This document shows, piece after piece, positions 11,501-23,500 of a DNA stretch of 64,000 nucleotides (positions are counted from its first letter, which is position 1; every line of letters begins with the position of its first letter). The stretch spans positions 13,940,485 through 14,004,484 of the forward strand of contig NC_134027.1 in NCBI RefSeq assembly GCF_964204645.1, given 5' to 3'. The translations under genes were made by a program, and so were the position numbers. The notes beneath the pieces are model-generated. The model saw nothing but the letters and a program-made list of their open reading frames with translations. It did no database searches and was not told the origin of the DNA. This stretch comes from Tubulanus polymorphus. Taxonomy: Eukaryota > Nemertea > Palaeonemertea > Tubulaniformes > Tubulanidae.

Positions 11501-14500
11501 TGTCTCAGGTATAAAACATCCCTTTCCAAAGAATACCCATCACAAGTTGCAGGCATTAGACCACAATTAGGTTAGTAGCTCGAAGTAAGCAAGGCTGGAC
11601 CCCAAACATAGTACCTAGAGTGAAGAAGTCCCCCATAAATGTTTCCATAATTCTGCAAATGGGATAGGTAACGAATTTCAGTTACATGAATGAAATCCAT
11701 TAGTCCTGAGAGACAGATTGATGATGAAATAAGGGATTTCCTGGGCCTTTTTTTGCTTGGAGTAAAGGTACCAACAAGGTGAGTGTTTCCCTTCGATATT
11801 CGGCTCGGATGTACTGGCATACCTATGCTGGGATACCCCTCCTTTCTAAAGGTTTGATTATTTCAAAAGTTAGGTTGGGTATGTGGGATGAAAACCACTT
11901 TAATTACGAGCCATAAGCAGAATTTCCCATGAATTTACACGCTATATATAAACTAAACTCTCGAATTTCTTATTTTTACTATAGGAGGATATAGAAGATT
12001 TTGAAATAGTGGTCTGAACTCTGCAATGAGAAATGGGAAACCAGTAGGAAACTACAGGACTCAGAATTCAGGACAAAATAGACATTTTTGGGCACAAAAA
12101 GTCATAGTACGATCATATTGAGTCCGATCGAACAAATTTTTCTTGTACTGATGGGCCCTTAGGGGTTTTAAATATATATGAAAGATCAAGGTAATTGATC
12201 AAAGCGTCTTCAAAATTTCCCTCAAAAAGTTCAAAAATGTGTAAAAAGTGTTTCTTTTGGCAAACAACAATAGCTGCCAGTCGGCCATCTTGATTCTAAC
12301 AGGGCCCGTTTTTGGGCTGAAGATGTGTGTAGATACACGTGTAACCCAAATATCATGACATTTCATCGAAGCGTCATCAAAACTTCCCAAAATAACTGGA
12401 TTCCGTCTACGGACGGACGGACGCTATTACAGATGGACGACGGACGAAAAGTAAATGCAATAGCACGCTGGGGCTTAAGTCCCAAGTAGGCCAAAAATGT
12501 ACCTAGTATCAGTTCATTCAATGAAATATTCACCTAGATACAGCTTATATCTGTCACAGTGCGATACACAATAAAGCAGTCTTTTTCAACGTGCAGGCCT
12601 AGACTGGATGGACAATCATGACAAATCCATGGTGTCTCAGGAACATACCTTTTAGCAGTACGGATTCCTCGAGCTGAGTACACTCTCTGACCCCTCCTGT
12701 TTTTAGCATCCCTGACTGGGTGTTGTTTAGGAAAATGGCGGCCAGTAAGACAATGTACTAAGTCCTGGCGACAGCACACTTGTTGTGCTTTGGAGAATAT
12801 GTACAGAGTGAGGCAACTATATTATGACCGTGACGATCCATCTTGCCAGTATCAATGAATCGAGCATCAGCATTTGTCGAGACCAGGCAGACCGATTTAG
12901 GTTTTCCATCTGATTTGTTCAGCATTGCACGATATTTGAGGGCAAGTACTTGGTTATTATACAGGCCCTTTTCTAGTTGCTCGGCAGCGGGAAAATTTGT
13001 ACGATTTGTTTTCACTGTTCCAATGACTGTCGTGTCTCTGTCCATAAAATATTGCACCAATTGTGGTGAAGTATAATGGTTGTCTAGATATAAACATCTG
13101 CCATCATTGATGTAATTTTGCATCAAGTATATAGGTATCCTCTCCGTTATCAAATAGTTATCAGTTTCTCCATTGTTTTCCCACCAGATGATTGGGACCG
13201 CTATATATGATGAAGTCTACAGTGATCCCATACAATGTGCAGACTTCAAAAAACTTTAATCCAAAATGTTTTGTTCGAATAAATTGTTTGAAAGCCAATC
13301 TACCGTTGAATAAGGATTCACCGATCGACAAATCTTCACCTGGTTCATATACAGCTCGACAGCGGTCCCTCATGAGGTTCATAAAATGGTGCACCCTGTG
13401 CAATCGGTCTCTATCCTCAGCTTTGCCATCATAATTAAGATCTTGAATGATTTCAAAGTGTAAGAACTTCAAAAGAGAGAAGAATCGATCACGTCTCATC
13501 GTCTGGCTAAATATGGAGTTATGCATTAACTCATCAGTCGTCCAATATAAATGCAGCCTGGGCCTGTGTATTAGTGCCATGAGTAAAATGGGCCAAAAAT
13601 GTAAGAATCTCCTCTCTATTTGTCGGGGTCCATGTTTTTCCTGCTGCGGATGGATGATTTCGCTTATATTCTTGATTTGCATCAATATACTCCGGGGCAT
13701 ACCTATTTGTCTCGTGCATTATGAAATCGATAATATCGTTTGTGAGGAATAGCCTGAAATAATCAATAGGAGGACCATTCACCCTGACTTTCATTCTCTC
13801 ATTTCCGCTTAATACAGAATTTGGAGGAATTTAAGGATGTTTTTCATCAACCTTTACCCAGTTCCACAGATTGAAATCATGTCACTGTTGACGATTACGG
13901 GCATTCTGAATCCTGCCACCACAACCACGCCCACGGTTGGCCAGTCTTCCTAAAATACCTCCCAAATTTATGTTCACCAGTGGAGGACGAAAACAAGGTC
14001 TTCCTCTATGTCCTGGGCCTCTTAAATTTGGCCTAATCTGCCTATTGATATCAGGTGATGGAGACCGTAAGAGCGAATGTGTTTGCGAGCGAGACAATGA
14101 TCTTGACTCTGAAGGATATCATATTGGAAGGGCCACTCTGCGACTGGTTGGATCCCTGGGTTCTTCTGACTGAGGTGATGTTGAAGGAGATCTTCTAGGC
14201 CCATATTGTTGGTTTCAGAATCATAGCTATGATGGGAGTCATTTTGAACTTCAAGCCCTCGGAAAGGGTCATCACTGTCAATTCTCATTTCGTCAATATC
14301 ACCAGATGTGCCCCTTGGGCCATCTAAATCAAGGGAAGTTTCACTTTCACTATCACTACCTCAATAAGATTCTCCATCTCCCATGTCCATTTCAGAACCT
14401 TCTTCACATCGTCTATCACTTCACTGATATTTAGCTGTCGTTTTGAAGCCATTTTGCTTTTAGTTGTAGTGATGAATCCAATCAAATGATCATAAAACTA

Positions 14501-17500
14501 TCAAAATTTGTTTAGACCGTCGCAAAATCTACCAGAGCACCATCTGTTAGACGTTTACTGTAAGCAGGACGTGTTCAAATGCAATCAGGTTCAAGTCCCG
14601 ACATAAAAAACTTTACATCAACAGACGGGGAAGGGGGGCACATAAATTCTGTAGTTCTACTGGCTTCCTGGAAGTGGGTGTGTACTGAAAGGGTTAAGAT
14701 CAATAATACAACTAACCTGAGGTTGAAAATTATTAGCTTGCTCATTAGGGTTTTCTTGTTCTAACCAATCAGGTCCACCTCCGTGTAATATCTGTTCTCT
14801 TAGCCAAACTAAACTGATGAATGCACACAGAGTACATGTGACAACAAAACATCCTTGAAAACAATCAGACAAAACATTGTCACTGAAAAAAGAAAAGAAT
14901 AAGGATCAGTAACCAGAAACTTTCTCTAGACAGCTATCAATCAGTTAAAAACCTTAGGTCCCTAAATGGTTTCAAATGCTCAACAATCTAACAATTTCAA
15001 TATTCAACGCCCCCTGGTGGCCATATACAAAATTCAATGACCTTGAAACTCACCACAATCATAGAACATGTCAGCAGCTACAATTTTGTAATTGATTGTG
15101 CTGACAAAATATGCCTAAGTACCAATATCATAAGAAAATACTAAGTTATTCTACTATTCAACGCACCCTGATGACCATATAGAATAACTAATGTCCTTAA
15201 AACTCACCACAATCATAGACGATGTCATGAGCTACAACTTTGCAATTGATTGTGGTAACACAATATGCATAGTTATAAATATAATATAGAAATACTGTAT
15301 TATTATTGCATGATTCAACGCCCCCTGGTGGCTATATACAAATGCAATCATGACCTTGAAACTCACAAAAATCATAGAACATGTTATGAGCTACAACTTA
15401 CCAATTGATTGTGGTAACAAAATATGTTTAGGTATCAATATAATGTGGAAAAACTTTTTCCCACCTACGAATGAGAACTGATGACACCAAGATGGCCGCC
15501 TCTCCAAGAACAGCGTTGTCGCCGCTGGCTCGGAATAGAGGGGGGCCGCTAATTCTTTTTCAAAGAAAGAATGTATTTTGTAGTCAAAATAAGACAACTA
15601 CGAGACAAAGCCAAGCTAGGACTATAGAAACTGTCATACTTACTAAGTTCCAGATACTAAATTACATAGCCGAATCCATTATAATCCTCACAAACGAACA
15701 AACTAAAAGCGAACTTAGCATGGCACGAATGTCGAATGCATTGCTAGGCATCTCGCGACTATCCCATTATAACGTCAGAGGTGCCGAAATTCCGAGAAAT
15801 TCCCGTATTCACGTCGGAAACAAAAAATATAGGTCAACACAAGTAACTTATAGAAAGCGAAAAATATTGCATCATCGCGAAAAATATTGCATCATACTTT
15901 TGGCAGATTACCAACCAACAGCCATAACATAGGTAAACCAAAAATCAACAAGACTGTCTTGGCTATTAGGACTTAAAGGTTAGTTGTTATCACTAGCTAA
16001 GTATGAATAAGCTTGGACCATTTTAACTAACTTGTACAACAAATTCTATGGTCACACCAAAATAAACATTGAACCATGCTCTTTATTTTCTGGGTTTGAA
16101 GTGAAGATAGGTGGCTGAATGAAACATATGTGATTAGATCAAAATCGACCTGCTTCTCGATATTTTTGAAAACACACAACAGTTTGATTGCCAGCAAGTT
16201 GTTGACGAACAGTGAGTCCATTGAGACTTGAATTGTATTAACTTCAACTTCTTTTTTAAATGTGCGGTCTGAGGGAAATTCAATGTCTGATAATATTTTA
16301 GGCAAAAGCAAAGGTAAAATAACGGCGTTAGTTATACAGGATGATCAAAACGTTTCAAATGCTTTTAATGAATTTTTTGTGTCAATTGGACCCCAATTGG
16401 CAGAATTACTAATTCACCCAAACATTTTACTGAGTATTTGAGTAACGTGAACAATCAAGAGTTTATTTTTGTATCCAACCACTAGTTAGGAAATAGAGAA
16501 ACTAGCCAAAGCTATGAAATGCAAAAGCACATGTGGTTCTGATGGAATTAGTCATAAGGTTCTGAAATCAGTAATTGATTTGATTTCAGCTCCTCCGCGT
16601 CATATTTTCATTTGTAGCTTGTCAACTGGCATAGTACCAACTCCAAAACTGCTCTAGTTACTCCTTTATTCAAAAGTGGTGATCAACATGTATTCAGTAA
16701 TTATAGACCAATCTCAGTTCTACAGTCAATATCTAAATTATCTGAGAAAATTGTTTATACAAGAATTATGGTATTTATGGAGAAATATAATTTGTTAACG
16801 AACTCCCAATTTCGTTTCAGAAAGGGATATTCTACTGAAATGGTTTTAACACTTATAACCATCCATATTTTTCAAAATCTAGAAACTGGAAATATACTAT
16901 TGGAATTTAACTCGATCTAAGTAAGGCCTTTGATATGTTAAATCATCAAATTTAGCTTACATTGCATACATGTGCGTACAGAGGGGGGAGGGGACCTAAT
17001 TGTGATGCGTTCGGTATGCACCATAAACAAATTGTAAGCATTCCCTCCCATTCCCTGTATACATCATACATTGTCTACTACCCCTATTGCACACAGTTGA
17101 CTCATCCCAAGTGCTCACGACTTTTCATACAAACGTAATGAAAGAAGGTCTAATCAATAACAAGGTGCCCATGGGCACAGTTAGATTCAGCGCAGAAGTT
17201 AGTGAATTGAAGGAGTTTATCATATTCAAAACACTAGACCATATATTGGTTTAGTAAGGTGCTCTGTCAGCTTATACGTCTTGGCATGAAATGAAATGCA
17301 TGTTATAAAAGTATTAGGTAATTAGATTTTAAATGGAAAACATTTGTTTATACAAGGAAGAGAAGGGTAAATAAGTATCCCATTTTAAGTAGGCCTAATA
17401 GATTTTGAAATGAAATTCATATAATCATTATAGATTATAAGCGTCCTTAAATAAGGTTTCGTTAAATCAAAAGCATCTCAGATGTCATATTTATATTTTT

Positions 17501-20500
17501 GTTGCTGAAACTGAAATCAAATCTAGCTGTATCGGGAGATGAATAAGTATTTTAAGTTCCATACAAACTCTGTCAGGATTTTCAGGATTCAAAGCCAAGA
17601 CCTAAGGCTAATAAATTGATACCTTGTCACTCCACTCATTGCTGAAAAGTTGACACAGCCGGCCACCTATCTACCCCGTACAATACCGTTTTTAAACCAT
17701 GATCAATAATATTTTACAATATCAGAATATTAGATCCGCCAGTTTACAAAATGAAATGATAAAGGTTATCACATTTTACAGCTTAACAAATTCTTTCTGT
17801 GTGGTCGGGTTAATCTATTTTTGCACTACAGTGCGCCAGTTTGACATGAACAATATGTAATTGTGAGCGATATCTATTCGCCAGACAGAAGCGACAGCCA
17901 ACGTTCACTCGTACTATCATTCTATCGGCAAAGCAGATTAAACCACGCCGTACGAGAGAGTGCGTGTCTCTGCACAGACACGAATGCATAAATAATAATT
18001 AATCGAAAAATCGTTTAATCATGACAATTCATTTATTCATAATACATCGTAATCACTCGGGAATCATAACTACCAAAATGTATATTAGCCTTAGAATTAT
18101 GGAACTATTTGTTCAGCGCATGCATACACGTGTGTGCTTCGCACGACAGGCAACATACACAACCGATTTCCAGGCATCGCCATAATAGCTCTCTCGTTCC
18201 TCGAGAGCTAAAAATGGGTAAGCAATAGATTGAGCTACACCACAAGTTCACTTAAAATAGGTATAATCTTTGTTGGGACAACCTGTAAGGTGGTACATAA
18301 CTTACGTTGACAACATATCAAGAGGAAGTGTCAATAATGAACTGACTGAGCCTGTAAACAACGCACGATAAATGCGACCTGAAAGAGAGAAACACTTGGT
18401 ATCACAATCAATGGACGATCACATGAAATTCTCTTATTTATTTGAACAAGAGCCTAGAGATAATCCTGAAATAAAATGAAGCAATTGTGAGTAAGTACAC
18501 TGTTGAATGTAATTATGCGGAAGGCCCCACATAACCTGACCATCATTGTTTAAAAATAATTACTTGTAGCGGAGATGGAGTTAAACATTGCCAACAACAC
18601 CACAATGTAGTAAACATGGAATACCGATAAGAGACTATTGAATACAACTCTTGAATACAATACCAAATAAGATTTAATGACTAAAGTAACTAGGGGTCCA
18701 GGGACGCCATGCCCACTTGGGAAGTGGTTTCAAATGCTCAACAATTTAACGATTTCAACATTCAACGCCCCCTGGTGACCATTTACAAAAACCAATGACC
18801 TTGAAACTCACCACAATCATAGAACATGTCAGCAGCTACGATTTTGTAATTGATTGTGATAACAAAATATGCCTCGTTACCAATTTAATATGGAAATACT
18901 AAGTCATTCTACTATTCAACGCCCCCTGGTGACCATATTCAAAACCCAATGACCTCGAAACTCACCACAATCATAGAACATGTCATGAACTACAAATTTG
19001 CAATTGATCATGGTAACAAAATATGCCTAGGTACCAATATAATAAGGAAATACTAAGTTATTCTACTATTCAACGCCCCCAGTTGACTATATAGAAAAAC
19101 TTATGTCCTTCAAACTCGCAACAATCATAGATGATGTCATGAGCTACAACTTTCCAACTGATTGTGGTTACAAAATATGCATAGGTACGAATATAATAAA
19201 GAAATGCTAAGATGTTGTATTATTCAACGCCCCCTGGTGGCCATATACGAAATCCAATTACCTTGAAACTCACCACAATCATAGAACACGTTATGAGCTA
19301 CAACTTTCTAATTGATTGTGGTAGCAAAATACGCTTAGGTATCAATATAATATGGAAAAACTTTTTCCCACTTACGAATGAGTACTGGTGACACCAAGAT
19401 GGCCGCCAATTGCGTCATAATTGGCTGATGAAAAATACCTGTCTCAGGTATAAAACATCCCTTTCCAAAGAATACCCATCACAAATTGTAATGAGAAATG
19501 GCAAACCAGTAGGAAGCTACAGGACTCAGAATTCGGGCCAAAATTAACATTTTTGGGCACCAAAAAGGTCATAGTACGGCCATCTTGAGTCCGACCGACC
19601 CAATTTTTGATATGCTGATGGGCCCTGGAGGGATTCACATATAACCGAAAGATCAAGGTAATTGATCAACGCGTCTTCAAAATTTCCCTCAAAAAGTTCA
19701 AAAATGTGTAAAAAGTGCTGATTTTGGCGAACAACAATGGCTGCCAGTCGGCCATCTTGATTCTGACAGGGCCAGTTTTTGGGCTGAAGATGTGTCTAGG
19801 GTAGATACATGTGTAAGCCAAATATCAAGACGTTACCTTGAAGCACCTTCAAAACTTCCCAAAATAACTGGATTCCGTCTACGGACGGACGGACGGACAA
19901 CGGACGGACGACGGACGAAAAGTGAACGCAATAGCCCGCTGGGACTAAAGTCCCAAGTGGGCTTAAAAGGGAAAAAAACTATATTTCCGTATTTCCGTAA
20001 AACCGTATTTCCGTTTTTACATATGTCACTTTTGAAAACATTGCGATGGTCATTCTCATAATAGTTGAGTCTTTACCACTGTTTGCAATTAATCATCTAG
20101 TGCTATATGCATCAGCATCTGGGAGACAAAAATAATTGCTGATTTTCCAGACATATGTGGCAGACATATATCAGGCGTCTTGGAGGACATACATGATCCA
20201 AAGTCTAGCTCTTCAGATTATTACAGCAATGTAGGCCAACGAACTGAAATATCATCTGGAATACAAAAACCAACAGACACGGACAAACGGATATATATGG
20301 GAACTGACAGACAAGGTGGACACTAGCCCCTAAGATTGGAAGATTCCTTGGTATATGGGTTATTAAAAATTGGATTACCACTTACATGCAGTTAAAGGAA
20401 CGACACCAAGCCACGCAAAGGCTACTAAAGTGTAATGCAACCAGTATCGTACTGCGCGTCCAACGCTGACAAAGAGACCACTGAAAATATCCTTAATCGG

Positions 20501-23500
20501 CAGCCTTTTAGGCATGTCTGGTGAATAAACTGAAATTTACAGATGTATGTTAATGATGGTTTTTGCAACATGCAATGCATAGTATAGACCGGAGCACGAA
20601 ATCTTACTTACTTGGAGTGAATGCAAACGGATGCTTACATAATTCACAATATTCCTTACGACTATATCTTAACCACTGAACCAAACTGAAATGAAAAGCA
20701 ACTGAGAAGTGAATAATTAATAATGCATGGATGTGTTAGTTACAGGATAGTTTTAAGGCTGGCTTAGGTCGACAAACGACGCGATGCCGAACGACCCAAC
20801 TGAGAATACCCACAATCGCAGCCCAGCTTATATCGACTGCGCTCCGATTCCACGCAACTGAGACTGACTAGTGGGATACGGAATCCGACCAGTTGCTTCC
20901 CTGCTTATGTCAGTTACGATTATTGGCAACTGATCTGGTTCAGATGGTCACGTCATAAGCATTTTGAGAATTAGTTTAATTAGGGTTTCTGCTGCTCCTG
21001 CAGAAACCCTATTGTAATTCTGGGGCCGGTTTCACAAAGCGTAATTAACCCTTAATTATGATTAAATCACTAATCATGATTAAATTATCATGATTAAATT
21101 AAGTTAGGTGTTTCACAAAACGTAATTATCTTTAATTATAATTAAGTTAATTACAAAATTTAATTCTCCTCTAGAGTGTAATTAAACCATTTAATCATGA
21201 TTAGTATCCAGGGCTGCCAACCTTTCAAAATTCCATTTAGGGATGAATGGCAGATTAATTAGGAATATTGAAGGTTTCAATAGGAATATATCGAAACCGA
21301 AGAAATTGTGACTTTTCCAAGTAGGAATATTTTGCTTTCAATTAGGAATACCTTTCACGTGTAATATATGAAAGCTGGATATGAAAATATGGAATTATTA
21401 GCAAAATAAAAAATCAGCAAATTCTACAGAATGTATTTTTTCTTTATTATTTTATGAAAGATAAAAATCAACAGTGTTTATCAAAAATATACAATAGACT
21501 AAAAAATAAGAACATAAAACTGGCATAAATTGTCAAACGAATTACATAACACTATACAGCTGTCATGCGAATATATCCATTTCCAGCATCAATTCCACGA
21601 TACTGTCCAAGAGAGACTCCACGTACAGAACTGAAAGATACAAACAGTAAAAAGTCTCTAAATCTACATGCTACTCGGTGGTGCTGCCATCTGCCAAATA
21701 TGCGAACTAAAAGTTTACTTTGAGATGCACTGCTCAAAAGCATCTTAAATTATCTTTTTAAATCAAACTAACACAAGAGTGACAACATTAAGGTTCAAAC
21801 TAGCAAAGCAATTGCTTACCGAAACATTTCAAAGAGTCCATACGTTGAAATCTAACCCGGATCTTCGAATGCTAATCGCGCTGCGAAAACGAGCTAATTA
21901 CCGCAGTAAACCGATTCTTCTCCGAAACGATGCGGAGCAATTTGACAATAACAATCACATTTTGCCACATGTCATAATATTTTCACAAAAATGATTGAAA
22001 ACAACGTATTTTAAAACGAATGAACTTTATTTTTATTCTTGAAACAAATTAAAAAGCTGCTCTCCTACTACGAAATAATCGTACGCCATGCGTAGATAAA
22101 ATCAATAACACAGCTACTCTCATACACACACACGCACGCACGCACGCGCGCGCTAGTAAGCGCTGTTTATCGCCTGACCCACGTACACAGTATATAGCCA
22201 CGCACTCATCCACCGCGGGCGTGCATATAAATTCCCCACCTATTCAATTCTGTTCTACCAAATCATCATATTGTGTTACAACGCGCTGGCGGGTGGAAAA
22301 TCGGACATCGCCGAAAAAGAAAAAAAAGTCGGAATTTTGTATACCCGATCGTATCGTCGGAATTTCTTCACGCAAATCGGGAGGATTCCGAATAATTCGG
22401 GAGGGTTGGCAGCCCTGAGTATCTAGGAAGGTTTATCAAGATGGCTGCTGCGATTATTTATGAACGTTTATTTGTTGGTCAACAAAGGCAATTCAGACAC
22501 AGATTCGAATTCATTAATTCACTTAACGATGAGGAACTGAGACAGCGTTATAGATTCGGGAGAAGGGGAATCGATTTTATCCACGATATAGTCAAAAACG
22601 ATTTGGAAAGGCAAACAAGGCGATCACACGCAATTGATTCAAAAGTTCAACTATTGATAGCCCTTAGGTATTATGCCACTGGAGCTTTCATGAACGAGAT
22701 CGGGGATTCCTTTGGCGTGTCCAAAGCCACAGTTTCCCGTTCAATAACTGATGTGACAGATGCCATCTGCCAACGGAGAAATGCATTTATACGATGGCCT
22801 ACTACCGCTGAAGAAATAGCAGTAAACAAAGAGAAATTCCATGAAATTGCTGGGTTTCCTGGTGTCATTGGGGCTCTTGACGGGACCCATATTCGAATTC
22901 AGCGTCCTGCCATAGATGAACCTGTTTATATAAACAGAAAACGCTACCCGTCAATCAATGAACAAGCTATCAATGACAGCGCAGGTGAGTTATGTTTTAT
23001 ATTTGTTCCGATTGTACAATGTTATTTTTTCAAATCAACCTTTCATTTTACCTTTCATTATATAGGCCTCATAAGAAAATATTTTTAATAAGTCAAACCT
23101 TGAAAATCTAAATAAGCCCATTCTAATTATAGGCAAGTTTATAAATGTTGTTGCCGCCTGGCCAGGATCTACCCATGATTCTCACATATTCCGAACTTCG
23201 CAAATTGGACAGTAAGTTTATATAGGCTATAGGCAGGGAGTCGGTGTTAATTGGATCGCATGAATATACCAACAATGATTTTTGTATTAGGTACCTCGAA
23301 GAAAACCATAGAGGAATTGAGGTAGATGGTATACTTTTAGGTGATAGTGGCTATGCCTGCCGACCATACCTCTTGACACCTTTCCTCAACCCAGCTGGAG
23401 CACAACAAGAAAGGTAAGCAATGTGAAAACCGGTAGACCTTATGTTTCTTAAACAAAGAACGGTATTTCGATCTTATTTATAATTTTTTCTGTTTCTTTT

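Noticed and set aside
12843-13752. Plus-strand ORFs of 77, 80 and 101 codons
   Set aside because: Antisense shadows of the piggyBac pseudogene.
15471-15932. 153-codon ORF
   Set aside because: Covers the end of a B element and a diverged repeat C; composition and context do not support a gene.
16027-16311. 94-codon minus-strand ORF
   Set aside because: Abuts and partly overlaps the LINE fragment in antisense; no motif or splice partner recognised.
2492-20685. MARCHF6 exons as a processed pseudogene
   Set aside because: Exons are separated by introns with correct GT-AG borders and phases and lack stops, so this is a genuine split gene.
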